DNA of 64,000 bases. Origin: Thalassotalea marina (lineage in GTDB: Bacteria; Pseudomonadota; Gammaproteobacteria; Enterobacterales; Alteromonadaceae). The notes beneath the pieces were generated by a model. It was not told the DNA's origin. It made no database searches and saw only the letters and a program-made list of their open reading frames with translations. This document shows positions 28,948-40,388 of the stretch, piece after piece; position 1 is the stretch's first letter, and every line of letters starts with the position of its first letter. Made by a program: the position numbers and the translations under genes. The stretch is taken from NCBI RefSeq assembly GCF_014656435.1, contig NZ_BNCK01000005.1:124001-188000 (forward strand), given 5' to 3'.

Positions 28948-29436
28948 TTAAGATTGCTTTTCGGTTAAACTCGGTTTAAAAGTTACGGCCAGCTCTTCAC
29001 TCCCAGATTGATAAGTTTCAGCAAGCTCAGTAGCACTTACCTCAAATAAACGGAGTGCAGCGCGAGCTGAAGATTGCGATTCAATACGAGCAAACAACTC
29101 TTCAAATTGCATTGCCTGTCTGCGCTTTTCAAGTTGCTCTATCAAAGCAGACTCACCGTACTGATAAACATCAGGAATATTGAGGTTGATGACTTTGTCT
29201 AAGAAGCGCTGACCAGTGTATTGCTCGATACGGCGCACATGTTCGTCTTCCATAACAAACACAACATCTGCCCATTCGAGCAGCTCTTCACTGCATAATG
29301 TTGTACTGTTTCGCTTGCACTCTTTCTCGCTCAAACCTGCTGAGCGATAGACGCGTAGTGGGTCTTTCACAGCAAAGTGGTCTTCAGCTGTCTTGCAGCG
29401 ATTTAAATTCGAGGTGCATAAAAATAAGATATTCAT
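28948..29436 (-). CDS. Low-molecular-weight protein tyrosine phosphatase-like protein
   Basis: A 162-residue protein whose first ~110 residues match the small LMW-PTP-like family: phosphatase loop CTSNLNR (C-x5-R, residues 7-13), the segment ADVVFVMEDEHVRRI and the late acidic loop NIPDVYQY with the candidate general acid Asp. The last ~50 residues are an extension not usual in the shorter family members. It probably dephosphorylates tyrosine on an unknown substrate. Its ATG is fused to the stop of the 106-aa gene upstream (TAATG), so the two work as a pair. The base composition looks less AT-rich than that of the tns genes. Whether it lies inside or outside the transposon depends on which right end is real. 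Confidence 0.75.
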   Translation of the reverse strand: MNILFLCTSNLNRCKTAEDHFAVKDPLRVYRSAGLSEKECKRNSTTLCSEELLEWADVVFVMEDEHVRRIEQYTGQRFLDKVINLNIPDVYQYGESALIEQLEKRRQAMQFEELFARIESQSSARAALRLFEVSATELAETYQSGSEELAVTFKPSLTEKQS

Positions 29437-29756
29437 TACAGCTTCTCCTCAGTTGACTGCCGCTTCCACTCTTGAGCAGCTGCTTGATGCAATAGTCTCT
29501 GCGTATCATCAAATAATGAGCCAAAGTCTTTCTCATTAAGCTGGGGTGGTAGCATCAGCTGAACGGTTGGAATGTGTGTCTTAGGGCAAACCGCAACATG
29601 CAATACCTCAACAATCCCATCTCCCACCATTTCGGATAACGTTCGGAACAACCGATGTAAAACAAACACAAAAGCGTCATCAACCTGCAAAGGGCTGTAG
29701 AAGAATACATTAGGTGAGTAATCTATAAGATGCTGTTCAAGTACAGTCGCATACAT
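29436..29756 (-). CDS. Hypothetical protein coupled to phosphatase gene
   Basis: A 106-residue protein read from ATG 29756, supported by TTAGGAG eight bases upstream; a TTG start eight codons earlier is less likely. I do not recognise the family. It contains a central SEMVGDGIVEVLHVAV segment and a helical C-terminus, with no signal peptide or membrane segment. The stop overlaps the start of the phosphatase-like gene (TAATG), so they are co-translated and may form a complex. Confidence 0.6.
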   Translation of the reverse strand: MYATVLEQHLIDYSPNVFFYSPLQVDDAFVFVLHRLFRTLSEMVGDGIVEVLHVAVCPKTHIPTVQLMLPPQLNEKDFGSLFDDTQRLLHQAAAQEWKRQSTEEKL

Positions 29757-29818
29757 ATCGGGAGCTCCTAAACCGATCAAAAACTATCGTTTAAGAATGA
29801 ACTAGAATTAGGAAAAAA

Positions 29819-29874
29819 TCTCGGAAGTGTCACTTATATCTCGGAAGTGTCACTTATATCTCGGAAGTGTCACT
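29819..29874. repeat. Three 20-bp tandem repeats, likely TnsB binding sites at a transposon right end
   Basis: The unit TCTCGGAAGTGTCACTTATA occurs twice in full and a third time over its first 16 bases, without spacers. Each unit contains the palindrome AAGTGTCACTT. Sixteen bases to the right is TAGACA; read inward from 29890 this gives TGTCTAGCG and then the repeat series. That is how Tn7-type right ends look: a TGT terminus followed by adjoining ~20-bp TnsB sites. The alternative is an unrelated regulatory repeat. The matching left end lies outside the window. Confidence 0.6.
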
Positions 29875-29890
29875 AAAATTTCGCTAGACA

Positions 29891-30024
29891 AGAAGATTTC
29901 CACGACTGCTTCGAGCAAACTGTGTTGCCATTACAACACTTCTCAAATCAGTCAAACAGTAATAAATGACCTTGAGTTGACCCCCAATCGTCATCATTGG
30001 ACTTTTTAATAAGGATGAAAAGGC
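29891..30024. other. Flank between candidate transposon end and gcvP terminator
   Basis: This stretch, part of the 346-bp gap between 29756 and gcvP, holds no gene I can support. If 29890 is the transposon end, the element was inserted beyond the gcvP transcription terminator, about 210 bp after the gcvP stop. No recognisable insertion-sequence remnant is seen. Confidence 0.3.
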
Positions 30025-30060
30025 AAAAAAATAGACAAACCGGAGTTTGTCTATTTTTTT
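30025..30060 (-). terminator. Rho-independent terminator of gcvP (bidirectional)
   Basis: An 11-bp perfect stem (AATAGACAAAC and its complement, loop CGGA) is flanked by A-runs on the left and T-runs on the right. It can end transcription from gcvP and also from the opposite direction. Confidence 0.88.
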
Positions 30061-30102
30061 ATAGGTTTGTCTAAATTTTAGATGTCGCTACACAATAGCT
30101 AA

Positions 30103-33003
30103 TTAGTCTTTATACGTATCCGTTGCTGGACATGAACAAACTAAGTTACGGTCGCCGTATACGTCGTCGATACGGTTTACTGTTGGCCAGAATTTGTTGT
30201 TAGCCGCTGCTGGTACTGGAAATACTGCTTCTGCAATTGAGTAGCCACGGTTCCATTCGCCAGTAATGTCAGCTAATGTGTGTGGTGCGTTGTGAAGAGG
30301 GTTGTCTTCTAACGTCCACTCGCCCTGCTCTACTTTACGAATTTCATCACGAATAGTCACCATCGCTTCAATGAAACGGTCGATTTCAACTTTGCTTTCT
30401 GACTCAGTTGGTTCGATCATTAACGTACCCGCTACTGGGAACGACATTGTTGGAGCGTGGAAACCGTAGTCCATTAAACGCTTAGCTACGTCCATTTCTG
30501 TAATGCCTGACGCTTCTTTTAATGGGCGTAAGTCAACGATACATTCGTGAGCTACACGGCCATTAGCACCAGTGTAAAGAATTGGGAAGTGCTCGCTTAA
30601 TTTCTTCGCTAAGTAGTTAGCGTTGGTGATCGCGTATTTAGTTGAGTCAGTTACACCTTTTTTACCTAACATAGCGATGTATAGGTAAGAAATACATAAA
30701 ATGCCTGCACTACCAAATGGAGCCGCTGATACCGCGCCGTTACCTTTAGTGGTTTCGTTTACTGTCACTAATGCGTGATCTGGTAAAAACGGAGCAAGGT
30801 GAGATTTAACACCAATTGGACCCATACCTGGGCCACCACCACCGTGTGGAATAGCGAATGTTTTGTGTAAGTTTAAGTGAGATACGTCAGCACCAATAAA
30901 GCCTGGTGATGTTAAGCCCACTTGTGCGTTCATGTTAGCACCGTCAAGGTAAACTTGACCGCCGTTGTCATGAACGATGTTACAAATTTCACGAATTGTT
31001 GTTTCATATACACCGTGAGTAGACGGGTATGTGATCATGATACAAGATAGGTTATCACGCAGTTCTTCAGCTTTTGCTTTCAGATCTGCCATGTCAACGT
31101 TACCTTCTTTATCACAGTCAACAACCACTACTTTCATACCAACCATTTGTGCTGACGCTGGGTTAGTACCGTGTGCTGATGAAGGGATCAAACAGATGTT
31201 ACGATGTGATTCGCCGCGGCTCTCGTGGTACTTGTGAATCGCGATAAGACCAGCGTATTCACCTTGAGCACCTGAGTTTGGCTGCATTGAAATGTTGTCG
31301 TAACCTGTTAACTCAACTAACCATTTGCCAAGCTCGTCGATCATAGCTTTGTAGCCTTGTGCTTGGTCAATTGGTGCAAATGGATGCATGTTGGCAAATT
31401 CAGGCCAAGATACCGGGATCATTTGCGCCGTTGCGTTAAGTTTCATGGTACAAGAACCCAATGAAATCATTGAATGGTTCAAGGCCAAGTCTTTATTTTC
31501 TAGTTTTTTAATGTAGCGAAGCATTTCTGTTTCGCTGTGGTACGAGTTGAAGACAGGGTGCGTTAAAATGTCTGATTCACGTACAAGTGTCGCTGGGATC
31601 GATGAGTGTCCACAGTCGATAATTTGTTGGTCAAGTGCCGCAACGTCTAAACCGTGGCCTTCACCTAATAATACGTCAAATAATACCGCTACGTCTTGGC
31701 GTGTTGTAGTTTCATCAAGTGAAACACTGATTTGGCCGTCAACGTCTGTGCGGAAGTTGCAGTCTGCTGCTAATGCGCGAGCAACTACTTCATCTTTGTT
31801 GTCTAGGTTAAATGTTAAAGTGTCAAAGTAGTTAGCGTGAACTGCTTGTAAACCTTTAGATGCTGTACCTAAACATAAAATGTCAGCTAAACGGTGAATA
31901 CGGTTAGCAATTGTTTTTAAGCCTTGTGGGCCGTGGTACACCGCGTAGAACGCCGCCATGTTAGCTAGCAATACTTGCGCTGTACAAATGTTTGAGTTGG
32001 CTTTTTCACGACGAATGTGTTGTTCACGTGTTTGCATTGCCATACGTAATGCGTTGTTACCGCGCGTATCTTTTGATACACCAATAATACGGCCAGGCAT
32101 TGAACGCTTGTATTTGTCACTAGTTGTGAAAAATGCAGCATGTGGGCCACCGTAACCCATTGGCACACCAAAACGTTGGCTTGAGCCGATCACTACGTCA
32201 GCACCTAATTCACCTGGCGCTTTAAGTAATACTAAACTCATGATGTCAGCAGCTACAGCAACAATACCTTTGTTGGCTTGAACTTTAGCAATTAACTCGC
32301 TGATGTCACGTACTTCCCCTGTAGCACTTGGATATTGTAAAAGTGCACCAAATACGTCGTGCTCACCTACTGTGTCAGCCGCTGCAACAACGATGTCGAA
32401 ACCGAACATTTCAGCACGTTGTTTTACTACGTCAATTGTTTGTGGGTAAACTTCTTCAGCGATGAAAAACAGGTTTGATTTTTTGTTTTTCGATACACGC
32501 TTAGCCAATGCCATTGCTTCAGCTGCCGCAGTACCTTCGTCAAGTAATGAGGCAGATGCTAGGTCTAAACCTGTTAGGTCTAAACACATTTGCTGATAGT
32601 TCAATAATGACTCTAAACGGCCTTGAGCAATCTCTGGCTGGTAAGGTGTGTACGCTGTGTACCAACCTGGATTTTCCAACACGTTACGTAAAATAACGTT
32701 TGGTGTTAGCGTGCCGTAGTAACCTAAACCAATGTAGCTTTTGTTTACTTTGTTTTGGCTAGCAACTGCTTTTAAGTCAGCTAATGCTTTAACTTCTGTT
32801 TTACTTTCCTCAATCGCAGGAAGGTCTGCTAAACGAATGTCGCTTGGAACAATTTCGTTAATTAATGCATCAACAGATTCAGCACCAATTTCATTTAACA
32901 TGGCCTGAGTTTGTGCTTCATCCGGACCAATGTGGCGACGAATAAAGTCTTGTGTTTGTTCTAAATCTTCCAACTTAACGTTGTTAATTGATTGAGTAGT
33001 CAT
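30103..33003 (-). CDS. gcvP: Glycine dehydrogenase (decarboxylating), P protein
   Basis: The 966-residue full-length P protein of the glycine cleavage system. It decarboxylates glycine with PLP and passes the aminomethyl group to lipoyl-GcvH. The long single-chain form is typical of Gammaproteobacteria. The PLP lysine lies in [18 protein letters not shown], and [10 protein letters not shown] near the N-terminus and [10 protein letters not shown] in the middle are conserved family blocks. It is the third gene of gcvT-gcvH-gcvP, but a strong hairpin with a T-run separates it from gcvH, so its expression may be lower than or partly independent of gcvTH. Confidence 0.97.
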   Translation of the reverse strand: MTTQSINNVKLEDLEQTQDFIRRHIGPDEAQTQAMLNEIGAESVDALINEIVPSDIRLADLPAIEESKTEVKALADLKAVASQNKVNKSYIGLGYYGTLTPNVILRNVLENPGWYTAYTPYQPEIAQGRLESLLNYQQMCLDLTGLDLASASLLDEGTAAAEAMALAKRVSKNKKSNLFFIAEEVYPQTIDVVKQRAEMFGFDIVVAAADTVGEHDVFGALLQYPSATGEVRDISELIAKVQANKGIVAVAADIMSLVLLKAPGELGADVVIGSSQRFGVPMGYGGPHAAFFTTSDKYKRSMPGRIIGVSKDTRGNNALRMAMQTREQHIRREKANSNICTAQVLLANMAAFYAVYHGPQGLKTIANRIHRLADILCLGTASKGLQAVHANYFDTLTFNLDNKDEVVARALAADCNFRTDVDGQISVSLDETTTRQDVAVLFDVLLGEGHGLDVAALDQQIIDCGHSSIPATLVRESDILTHPVFNSYHSETEMLRYIKKLENKDLALNHSMISLGSCTMKLNATAQMIPVSWPEFANMHPFAPIDQAQGYKAMIDELGKWLVELTGYDNISMQPNSGAQGEYAGLIAIHKYHESRGESHRNICLIPSSAHGTNPASAQMVGMKVVVVDCDKEGNVDMADLKAKAEELRDNLSCIMITYPSTHGVYETTIREICNIVHDNGGQVYLDGANMNAQVGLTSPGFIGADVSHLNLHKTFAIPHGGGGPGMGPIGVKSHLAPFLPDHALVTVNETTKGNGAVSAAPFGSAGILCISYLYIAMLGKKGVTDSTKYAITNANYLAKKLSEHFPILYTGANGRVAHECIVDLRPLKEASGITEMDVAKRLMDYGFHAPTMSFPVAGTLMIEPTESESKVEIDRFIEAMVTIRDEIRKVEQGEWTLEDNPLHNAPHTLADITGEWNRGYSIAEAVFPVPAAANNKFWPTVNRIDDVYGDRNLVCSCPATDTYKD

Positions 33004-33035
33004 AAAACTGCTTACCTAAGAAGTGACAGTAAGTA

Positions 33036-33075
33036 AAAAATAAAAAGAAAGCCCTGAAATACACTTCAGGGCTTT
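33036..33075 (-). terminator. Intra-operon terminator between gcvH and gcvP
   Basis: On the minus strand GCCCTGAA and its complement (33051-33072, 6-base loop) form a strong stem, followed by a T-rich run down to about 33036. It looks like a true rho-independent terminator and would cut or attenuate transcription between gcvH and gcvP. Confidence 0.8.
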
Positions 33076-33096
33076 ACACTATTTGTCCCGCGACGA

Positions 33097-33486
33097 TTAG
33101 TCTTCGTCGATTGAGTTTTCGTAGCCTTCTGCGTCTAGTAGGCTGTCTAACTCACCTTCGTCTTCTAACTTAATTTTGAACATCCAGCCGTCGCCAAATG
33201 CGTCAGAGTTTACTAACTCAGGAGAGTCTTCTAAATCTTCGTTAACTTCTACAATTTCACCTGACACTGGAGCATAAATGTCTGAAGCTGCTTTTACAGA
33301 CTCAGCTACAGCTACGTCATCACCAGTACTAACACTTTCGCCAACTTCTGGTAACTCAACAAATACCATGTCACCTAAAAGCTCTTGTGCATGCTCTGTG
33401 ATACCCACAGTAACGATGCCGTTACCTTCATTGCGTACCCACTCATGTGATGTTGCATATTTTAATTCTGAAGGAATGTTGCTCAT
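33097..33486 (-). CDS. gcvH: Glycine cleavage system H protein
   Basis: The 129-residue lipoyl carrier protein that shuttles the aminomethyl group between GcvP, GcvT and lipoamide dehydrogenase. The lipoyl-lysine is in the block [19 protein letters not shown]. The length is standard and the protein is acidic. It lies 88 bp downstream of gcvT and 93 bp upstream of gcvP, with hairpins in both gaps. Confidence 0.97.
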   Translation of the reverse strand: MSNIPSELKYATSHEWVRNEGNGIVTVGITEHAQELLGDMVFVELPEVGESVSTGDDVAVAESVKAASDIYAPVSGEIVEVNEDLEDSPELVNSDAFGDGWMFKIKLEDEGELDSLLDAEGYENSIDED

Positions 33487-33537
33487 GTTATTCTTCCTAA
33501 TTGTGTCTGTAATTGTTATTAAATTTAAAAACTGTTT

Positions 33538-33566
33538 ATGCTCTACTCGAATTCACTATAGAGCAT
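33538..33566 (-). other. Hairpin between gcvT and gcvH
   Basis: An 8-bp stem (ATGCTCTA and its complement) with a 13-base loop; on the minus strand it is followed a few bases later by GTTTTTAAATTT. It may be a weak terminator or an RNA-processing or stability stem that sets the gcvT:gcvH ratio. Confidence 0.45.
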
Positions 33567-33574
33567 GTTGAAAA

Positions 33575-34666
33575 TTAGTCCAATTGACTTTTGCCGTTAC
33601 GTACGAAGCTCGGCTTAACCACTTTAACTTTAACTAATTTTTTACGCATTTCAACTTCAACTTCATCACCAATTTTTACGCTACGTGGTACACGAGCCAT
33701 GGCAATAGAATGTTGTAAAGTTGGTGAGAAAGTACCTGATGTGATCACGCCTTCACCTGCTTCAGCGATAACTTTTAAACCTGTACGTAATACGCCTTTT
33801 TCTGTCATCACTAAACCAACAAGTTTAGCTTGGTCACCAGCTTCACGCTGTGCTGTTAATACTTCACGACCGATAAAGTCACGATCTGCAGGTTCCCATG
33901 CAATGGTCCAAGCCATGTTTGCCGCTAATGGAGAAATCGCTTCATCCATGTCTAAACCATAAAGGTTCATGCCCGCTTCTAAACGTAGCGTGTCACGTGC
34001 ACCTAAACCACAAGGTTTAACACCTGCGTCAACTAGTTGTTGCCATAAATCAGCAGCTTGTGCTTCTGGTACAACAATTTCGTAACCGTTTTCACCCGTG
34101 TAACCCGTTGTTGCGATAAATAAGTCGCCAGCTTGAACACCAAAAAATGGCTTCATGCCTTCAACAGCTGCATTTTGCTCAGCAGTTAAAATAGTGGCTA
34201 CTTTTGCTTTTGCTTCTGGGCCTTGAACCGCAATCATACCGAACTCAGGACGCTCAGTAATGGTGATGTCAAAACCTTCTGCTTGTTTGTTCATCCACGC
34301 TAAGTCTTTTTCACGTGTTGCTGAGTTAACAACTAAACGGTAGTCAGTGTCAGTGAAGAAATAAATGATAAGGTCGTCGATTACACCGCCCGCTTCATTA
34401 CACATCCCCGTGTAAAGTGCTTTGCCTGCTACTTCTAATTTAGCAACATCGTTAATCATTAAGCGGCGAAGATATGCTTTTGCATCGTTACCTTTAATAT
34501 CAACAATGGTCATGTGTGAAACGTCAAACATACCTGCGTCTTGACGAACTGCATGATGCTCTTCTATTTGTGAGCCATAGTTAATTGGCATTTCCCAGCC
34601 ATGAAAATCAACCATTTTTGCGCCAGCTTCAAGGTGCTTGGCATGTAATACAGTTTTATTGGTCAT
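33575..34666 (-). CDS. gcvT: Glycine cleavage system T protein (aminomethyltransferase)
   Basis: A 363-residue tetrahydrofolate-dependent aminomethyltransferase that releases ammonia and makes 5,10-methylene-THF. Conserved blocks include [32 protein letters not shown] at the N-terminus, [12 protein letters not shown] in the middle and the [11 protein letters not shown] segment. ATG 34666 is preferred; a GTG four codons earlier is possible. It is the first gene of the gcv operon. Confidence 0.97.
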   Translation of the reverse strand: MTNKTVLHAKHLEAGAKMVDFHGWEMPINYGSQIEEHHAVRQDAGMFDVSHMTIVDIKGNDAKAYLRRLMINDVAKLEVAGKALYTGMCNEAGGVIDDLIIYFFTDTDYRLVVNSATREKDLAWMNKQAEGFDITITERPEFGMIAVQGPEAKAKVATILTAEQNAAVEGMKPFFGVQAGDLFIATTGYTGENGYEIVVPEAQAADLWQQLVDAGVKPCGLGARDTLRLEAGMNLYGLDMDEAISPLAANMAWTIAWEPADRDFIGREVLTAQREAGDQAKLVGLVMTEKGVLRTGLKVIAEAGEGVITSGTFSPTLQHSIAMARVPRSVKIGDEVEVEMRKKLVKVKVVKPSFVRNGKSQLD

Positions 34667-34994
34667 GTAATTATCCACTGTTGCTTGTTGTTGAAAAACG
34701 CCCTGCTTTGATGCTACTAGCTTAGCTTAGGCGGTTTACAAAAATGTGCGCGCAATTATAACGATGTAAGTTCGTGTATTCAACAAATATACATGAGTAT
34801 TTCAAATATAAAACCGCATATTTTTTGATATCAAAATTATATTTTCAAAAAAGGGCTTTTCAAAAATATAATTAGTTTTGATTTTGATTGATGTAACGTG
34901 ATTAGATATTTATTCGACGAGGGTTTCATTTCCTGACTAAGTAGTCAAATTCTGATAGATATTAGCGTGTTAAATAAGGCAGTTCCTTAAAACT
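34667..34994 (-). promoter_or_regulatory. Upstream region of the gcv operon
   Basis: An AT-rich region of about 330 bp that must contain the gcvT promoter. I looked for the tandem glycine riboswitch common upstream of gcvT in vibrios and some other Gammaproteobacteria and did not find its conserved blocks. Control by GcvA/Lrp-type proteins is possible, but no site can be assigned. Confidence 0.4.
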
Positions 34995-35031
34995 AAAAAA
35001 GAGTAGAACAAGCTATGCACCTGCTCTACTC
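34995..35031 (-). terminator. Rho-independent terminator after the AztD-like gene
   Basis: On the minus strand the stem GAGTAGA/TCTACTC (35001-35031) is followed by six T residues (34995-35000). It ends the zinc-uptake transcript before the gcv promoter region. Confidence 0.75.
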
Positions 35032-35076
35032 CTTCTATTGGTTATGTTTGCTTTTTTGCTGAACTAGTTTGCTGAA

Positions 35077-36411
35077 TTAGTGATCAGCAGCACCACCAAC
35101 TATGCCTAACCACACCATGCGATCAGGGACAAAACTCAACTCTATTTCGTCAACAGCTTGACCTGTGGCTAAGTCGTATTTCACCACCTGTTTGCTGATT
35201 GGATCGCTCACATAAACCACGTTTTCATAGTGTGAAACCGCTAAACGATAACTGTGTTTTGCTGGCATTTCGCTGATGTCGTGCTCGCTAGTTTCGATGC
35301 TGTGTATCACTTCCCAGTGCGCGTGACCACCATCTACATAAGCTTCAAATATGGTTAATGTACCTGTTGCTTCAAGCGTAATACCATATTTGCCATCAAA
35401 GCTAAATTCACCGCCCGATAAGTATGTTTCGCTAGCGTTATACCACTGTACTTTTTCAATTTCACCGTGCTCTGGGTCAACAATGAACATTTCATTACCC
35501 GCAATACCGATAAATTGCTCAGTATCATGATGGCCTTTTAATGTGCCGATACGTTGGTCAGCAGCAAAGTCTTCCGTGTTGGCAATTTTACTGGCGGTAA
35601 AGGTTTCACCTTCTTGTTTGATCACCACTACACCGTCAGTACAGGCAAATGCGACATAATCATGGTTTTGAGCGCTGCCGTGTAAGCCTGGGCAAGATAC
35701 ATCAAACACTTGCTCTTGATGAAAATGATCGCCATGCGCTTCATACAAAGCAATTTTATCAGGCAATGACGTTGCACTATTCGCGTCTCTTAACGTACTG
35801 ATAAGAAATTCACCACGTGCTTGCGCCGCACCGTGCATATAAGTGTCGTAATTTAATACAGGTGCTTCGCTACTGTTTTCAGCAACGTGTGTTTCGTTAA
35901 ACATAACAACTTGTGCATTGTCGCCAGTTTCGTCATTACCATCAAAAAATAAGGCAACCGCATCATCACTTGTCGTTACATGAGCAGGTTTAACACCGTC
36001 GATATGAAAATCCATCAACTTAGGATCTTCTTGATATGGATGTAAATGATTGCCGTGATCTTCTTGCCAAATACCACCATCTAAAAACTGTACTTGGCTA
36101 TCATCTACTTGAGCTAACACAGCGTAACGCTTGTTTTCCGTGGCATAAATGTATTTTGCGTAACCTTGTGTACTAATCGTGGCAATATTTTCTTTGTGCT
36201 CTAAATCAATAATATTAATTTCATTAGCGCCGTACGTGGTAAATGCCAAACGACCTTCTGAGCTTACTTCGTCATGGCTATGGTCATCACCACCAGGGTT
36301 AGGAATAACCACAGGCTCTTTTTCTGTGATGTTTGTTTTTGAATCGCCACAAGCGATCAACGTTGTGCTTAACATGGCACATAAAATTAAATTGAGTTTT
36401 GTTTTCATCAT
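35077..36411 (-). CDS. AztD-like zinc-binding lipoprotein (beta-propeller)
   Basis: A ~444-residue secreted protein with a lipoprotein signal (lipobox LIAC, Cys near residue 21) and then a His/Asp-rich stretch (GGDDHSHDE) suited to metal binding. The body is a repeat-type beta-propeller with conserved blocks VQFLDGGIWQEDHGNHLHPY, ALFFDGN, MHGAAQARGEFLIST and CPGLHGSAQNHDYVAFACTDGV. They resemble AztD, the periplasmic zinc metallochaperone of AztABCD importers. Either of two adjacent ATG codons (36411/36408) may be the start. It lies 21 bp downstream of a His-rich TonB receptor behind two Zur boxes, so a role in capturing or passing on zinc under scarcity is likely. Confidence 0.8.
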   Translation of the reverse strand: MMKTKLNLILCAMLSTTLIACGDSKTNITEKEPVVIPNPGGDDHSHDEVSSEGRLAFTTYGANEINIIDLEHKENIATISTQGYAKYIYATENKRYAVLAQVDDSQVQFLDGGIWQEDHGNHLHPYQEDPKLMDFHIDGVKPAHVTTSDDAVALFFDGNDETGDNAQVVMFNETHVAENSSEAPVLNYDTYMHGAAQARGEFLISTLRDANSATSLPDKIALYEAHGDHFHQEQVFDVSCPGLHGSAQNHDYVAFACTDGVVVIKQEGETFTASKIANTEDFAADQRIGTLKGHHDTEQFIGIAGNEMFIVDPEHGEIEKVQWYNASETYLSGGEFSFDGKYGITLEATGTLTIFEAYVDGGHAHWEVIHSIETSEHDISEMPAKHSYRLAVSHYENVVYVSDPISKQVVKYDLATGQAVDEIELSFVPDRMVWLGIVGGAADH

Positions 36412-36432
36412 AATCACTTATTATTTTTTAAA

Positions 36433-38895
<2,463 letters not shown>

Positions 38896-38976
38896 TATAA
38901 TTCCTTGATTTTAATGCAGAGCCTTTTGAATTTTTAGTGGGGTTGGCTCCTTAGGATACAATTACAAACCCACAAA

Positions 38977-39001
38977 GCATTTGTTATAATATAACAAATG
39001 C
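38977..39001. promoter_or_regulatory. Zur operator 1 (perfect palindrome)
   Basis: A perfect 25-bp palindrome with 12-bp arms around a central A; its core TGTTATAATATAACA is the proteobacterial Zur box. It lies about 80 bp before the TonB receptor start and predicts zinc-dependent repression of the receptor and lipoprotein genes. Confidence 0.9.
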
Positions 39002-39024
39002 CAAATGTTACGTTATAACAATTC
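39002..39024. promoter_or_regulatory. Zur operator 2 (imperfect)
   Basis: A second site directly abutting the first: AAATGTTA-N3-TATAACA matches most of the 23-bp Zur consensus, with changes near the centre and one arm. Two adjacent sites suggest cooperative binding and tight repression. Confidence 0.75.
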
Positions 39025-39098
39025 ACTTTGCTACAATTTTTTTACATATAAAGTTTTTAGTGATTTAGAAAAATGTAAGAATTTTTTACTGAGAGAAT

Positions 39099-39126
39099 GC
39101 CCTGACAAGCTATCGCTTAACAGGGC
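39099..39126. terminator. Hairpin after ubiI, possible terminator
   Basis: Stem GCCCTG/CAGGGC with a 16-base loop, 15 bp after the ubiI stop. On the plus strand a T4 run follows; on the minus strand (the direction of ubiI) the run after the stem is not T-rich. It is a weak terminator at best for the ubi genes. Confidence 0.45.
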
Positions 39127-39140
39127 TTTTAGAAAGGGTA

Positions 39141-40355
39141 TTAACGTATAATTTGTGATAGTTCAGGTAAGTTATTGCGATAGCCTAATGCTTGTTTTAT
39201 CAATAGCTTTTTCGCAGGTGATAATTTATTAATCAGGCTCATGCCAATGCCACGAACAAATTTAAATGGCTCGTTTTGTGGTGTAAACGCTTGCTTGATA
39301 GATTCCATCGCAGCGATCATTTCCATCGCATCGGCTTTGCGCCAGCGCTGGTAGTAAGCTAGTGCATTGCTTGCTGACATTGATTTATCCGTTAACATTT
39401 GTGCTAACGCTGAGGCATCTAAAAACCCTAAATTAACGCCCTGACCTGCCAGTGGATGTATCGTATGGGCAGCATCACCTACTAAAATAATGCGATCATG
39501 CACAAATTCTCGAGCATAACGCATGGTCAGAGGATGACTTTGTCTAATTCCTTGTACTTCACATCGCCCCAGTTTGCCATCGCTGGCGGCGGTTAGCGCT
39601 TTATTGAAGTCACTTTCACTCATTGCTTGTAGTTGCTGTGCTTGCTCAGGTGATGTTGACCAAACGATAGAGCACAGATCATTATTTGTTGACGCTAATG
39701 GTAAAAAAGCTAATGGCCCAGTGGGTAAAAATACTTGCCATGCGGTGTTGTTGTGCCCTGCTTGACACTTAACCGTTGCCACTAAAGCGTGATGATCATA
39801 ATCGCGAAACGTTAAAGCAATTTTGCATTGCTCTCTCACCCATGAACGCGCACCGTCTGCACCAACCACATAATTTGCAACGATTGGCGCCTGTGTGGCA
39901 AATGTGGCAAACACTTCACTTTCACCCATCGCCAAATTGGTTAGTTTTTCCTGCGTAAAAAAAACAATATTGTTGTCTTGTTGAGCGCGTTGCCACAAGG
40001 CACGTCGAATAATGCTATTTTCAATGATCCAGCCTAGTTGGCCACAGTGATCTTTGGCTGAAATATCGTCGATGTTAAAGTCTAAATGACCATAACCTTG
40101 GCTGTCCCACACATGCATGTGTTGATACGCCTGATGTCGTTCTTCGGTAATGGCTTGCCACACATCGAGCCTTTTTAAAAATTGCTGACTGGCTTCATTA
40201 AGTGCACTAACACGAACGTCGTGATCGTCAGTAATATCACTAAGTGGCTGAGTATCGACGATGGCAACTCTAACATCATCTTTTAATCGTAATGCTAATG
40301 CGGTTGCTAAACCTACCATGCCGCCACCAACAATTAACACGTCAAATTTTTGCAT
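39141..40355 (-). CDS. ubiI: FAD-dependent ubiquinone biosynthesis hydroxylase, UbiI/VisC type
   Basis: A 404-residue UbiH/UbiI-family flavoprotein monooxygenase. The FAD-binding GGGMVGLATAL is at the N-terminus, and the second flavin motif RIILVGDAAHTIHPLAGQGVNLGF is near 290. It opens like UbiI/VisC (MQKFDVLIVGGGMVGLA ... RVSALNEAS). UbiI performs the C5 hydroxylation in ubiquinone synthesis. Its position directly after ubiH, with pepP and ygfB upstream and gcv genes beyond, matches the E. coli order pepP-ubiH-ubiI-gcvT except for the inserted zinc genes. UbiF is a sequence-level alternative. Confidence 0.85.
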   Translation of the reverse strand: MQKFDVLIVGGGMVGLATALALRLKDDVRVAIVDTQPLSDITDDHDVRVSALNEASQQFLKRLDVWQAITEERHQAYQHMHVWDSQGYGHLDFNIDDISAKDHCGQLGWIIENSIIRRALWQRAQQDNNIVFFTQEKLTNLAMGESEVFATFATQAPIVANYVVGADGARSWVREQCKIALTFRDYDHHALVATVKCQAGHNNTAWQVFLPTGPLAFLPLASTNNDLCSIVWSTSPEQAQQLQAMSESDFNKALTAASDGKLGRCEVQGIRQSHPLTMRYAREFVHDRIILVGDAAHTIHPLAGQGVNLGFLDASALAQMLTDKSMSASNALAYYQRWRKADAMEMIAAMESIKQAFTPQNEPFKFVRGIGMSLINKLSPAKKLLIKQALGYRNNLPELSQIIR

Positions 40356-40388
40356 TTTTGTACTCTAATTTTTATTGGGCCGTATTAC

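Larger units (their letters stand above)
1..29890 (-). mobile_element. Tn7-like transposon, right portion (left end outside window)
   Basis: A complete set of heteromeric Tn7-type transposition genes (tnsA, tnsB, tnsC and two TniQ/TnsD-family genes) runs on the minus strand at 21.7-28.5 kb. The cargo follows on the tniQ side, as in Tn7, where tnsA lies next to the right end. Cargo seen here is a Druantia III-like locus with its own regulator and a TerY-P-type signalling operon with helicase, HEPN and AAA+ genes. The right border given is one of two candidates: a TGT/ACA-type terminus at 29890 beside three 20-bp repeats, or a weaker one at 28688. Chromosomal housekeeping genes start with gcvP at 30.1 kb. 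The left end and target duplication cannot be seen. No cas genes or CRISPR array are present, so targeting is presumably by TnsD/TniQ proteins alone. Confidence 0.75.

Noticed and set aside
29819-29874. Short CRISPR array
   Set aside because: The three 20-bp units abut directly with no spacers, and no cas genes are present; the layout fits transposase binding sites better.
34667-34994. Glycine riboswitch upstream of gcvT
   Set aside because: The conserved aptamer blocks were looked for on the minus strand and not found.
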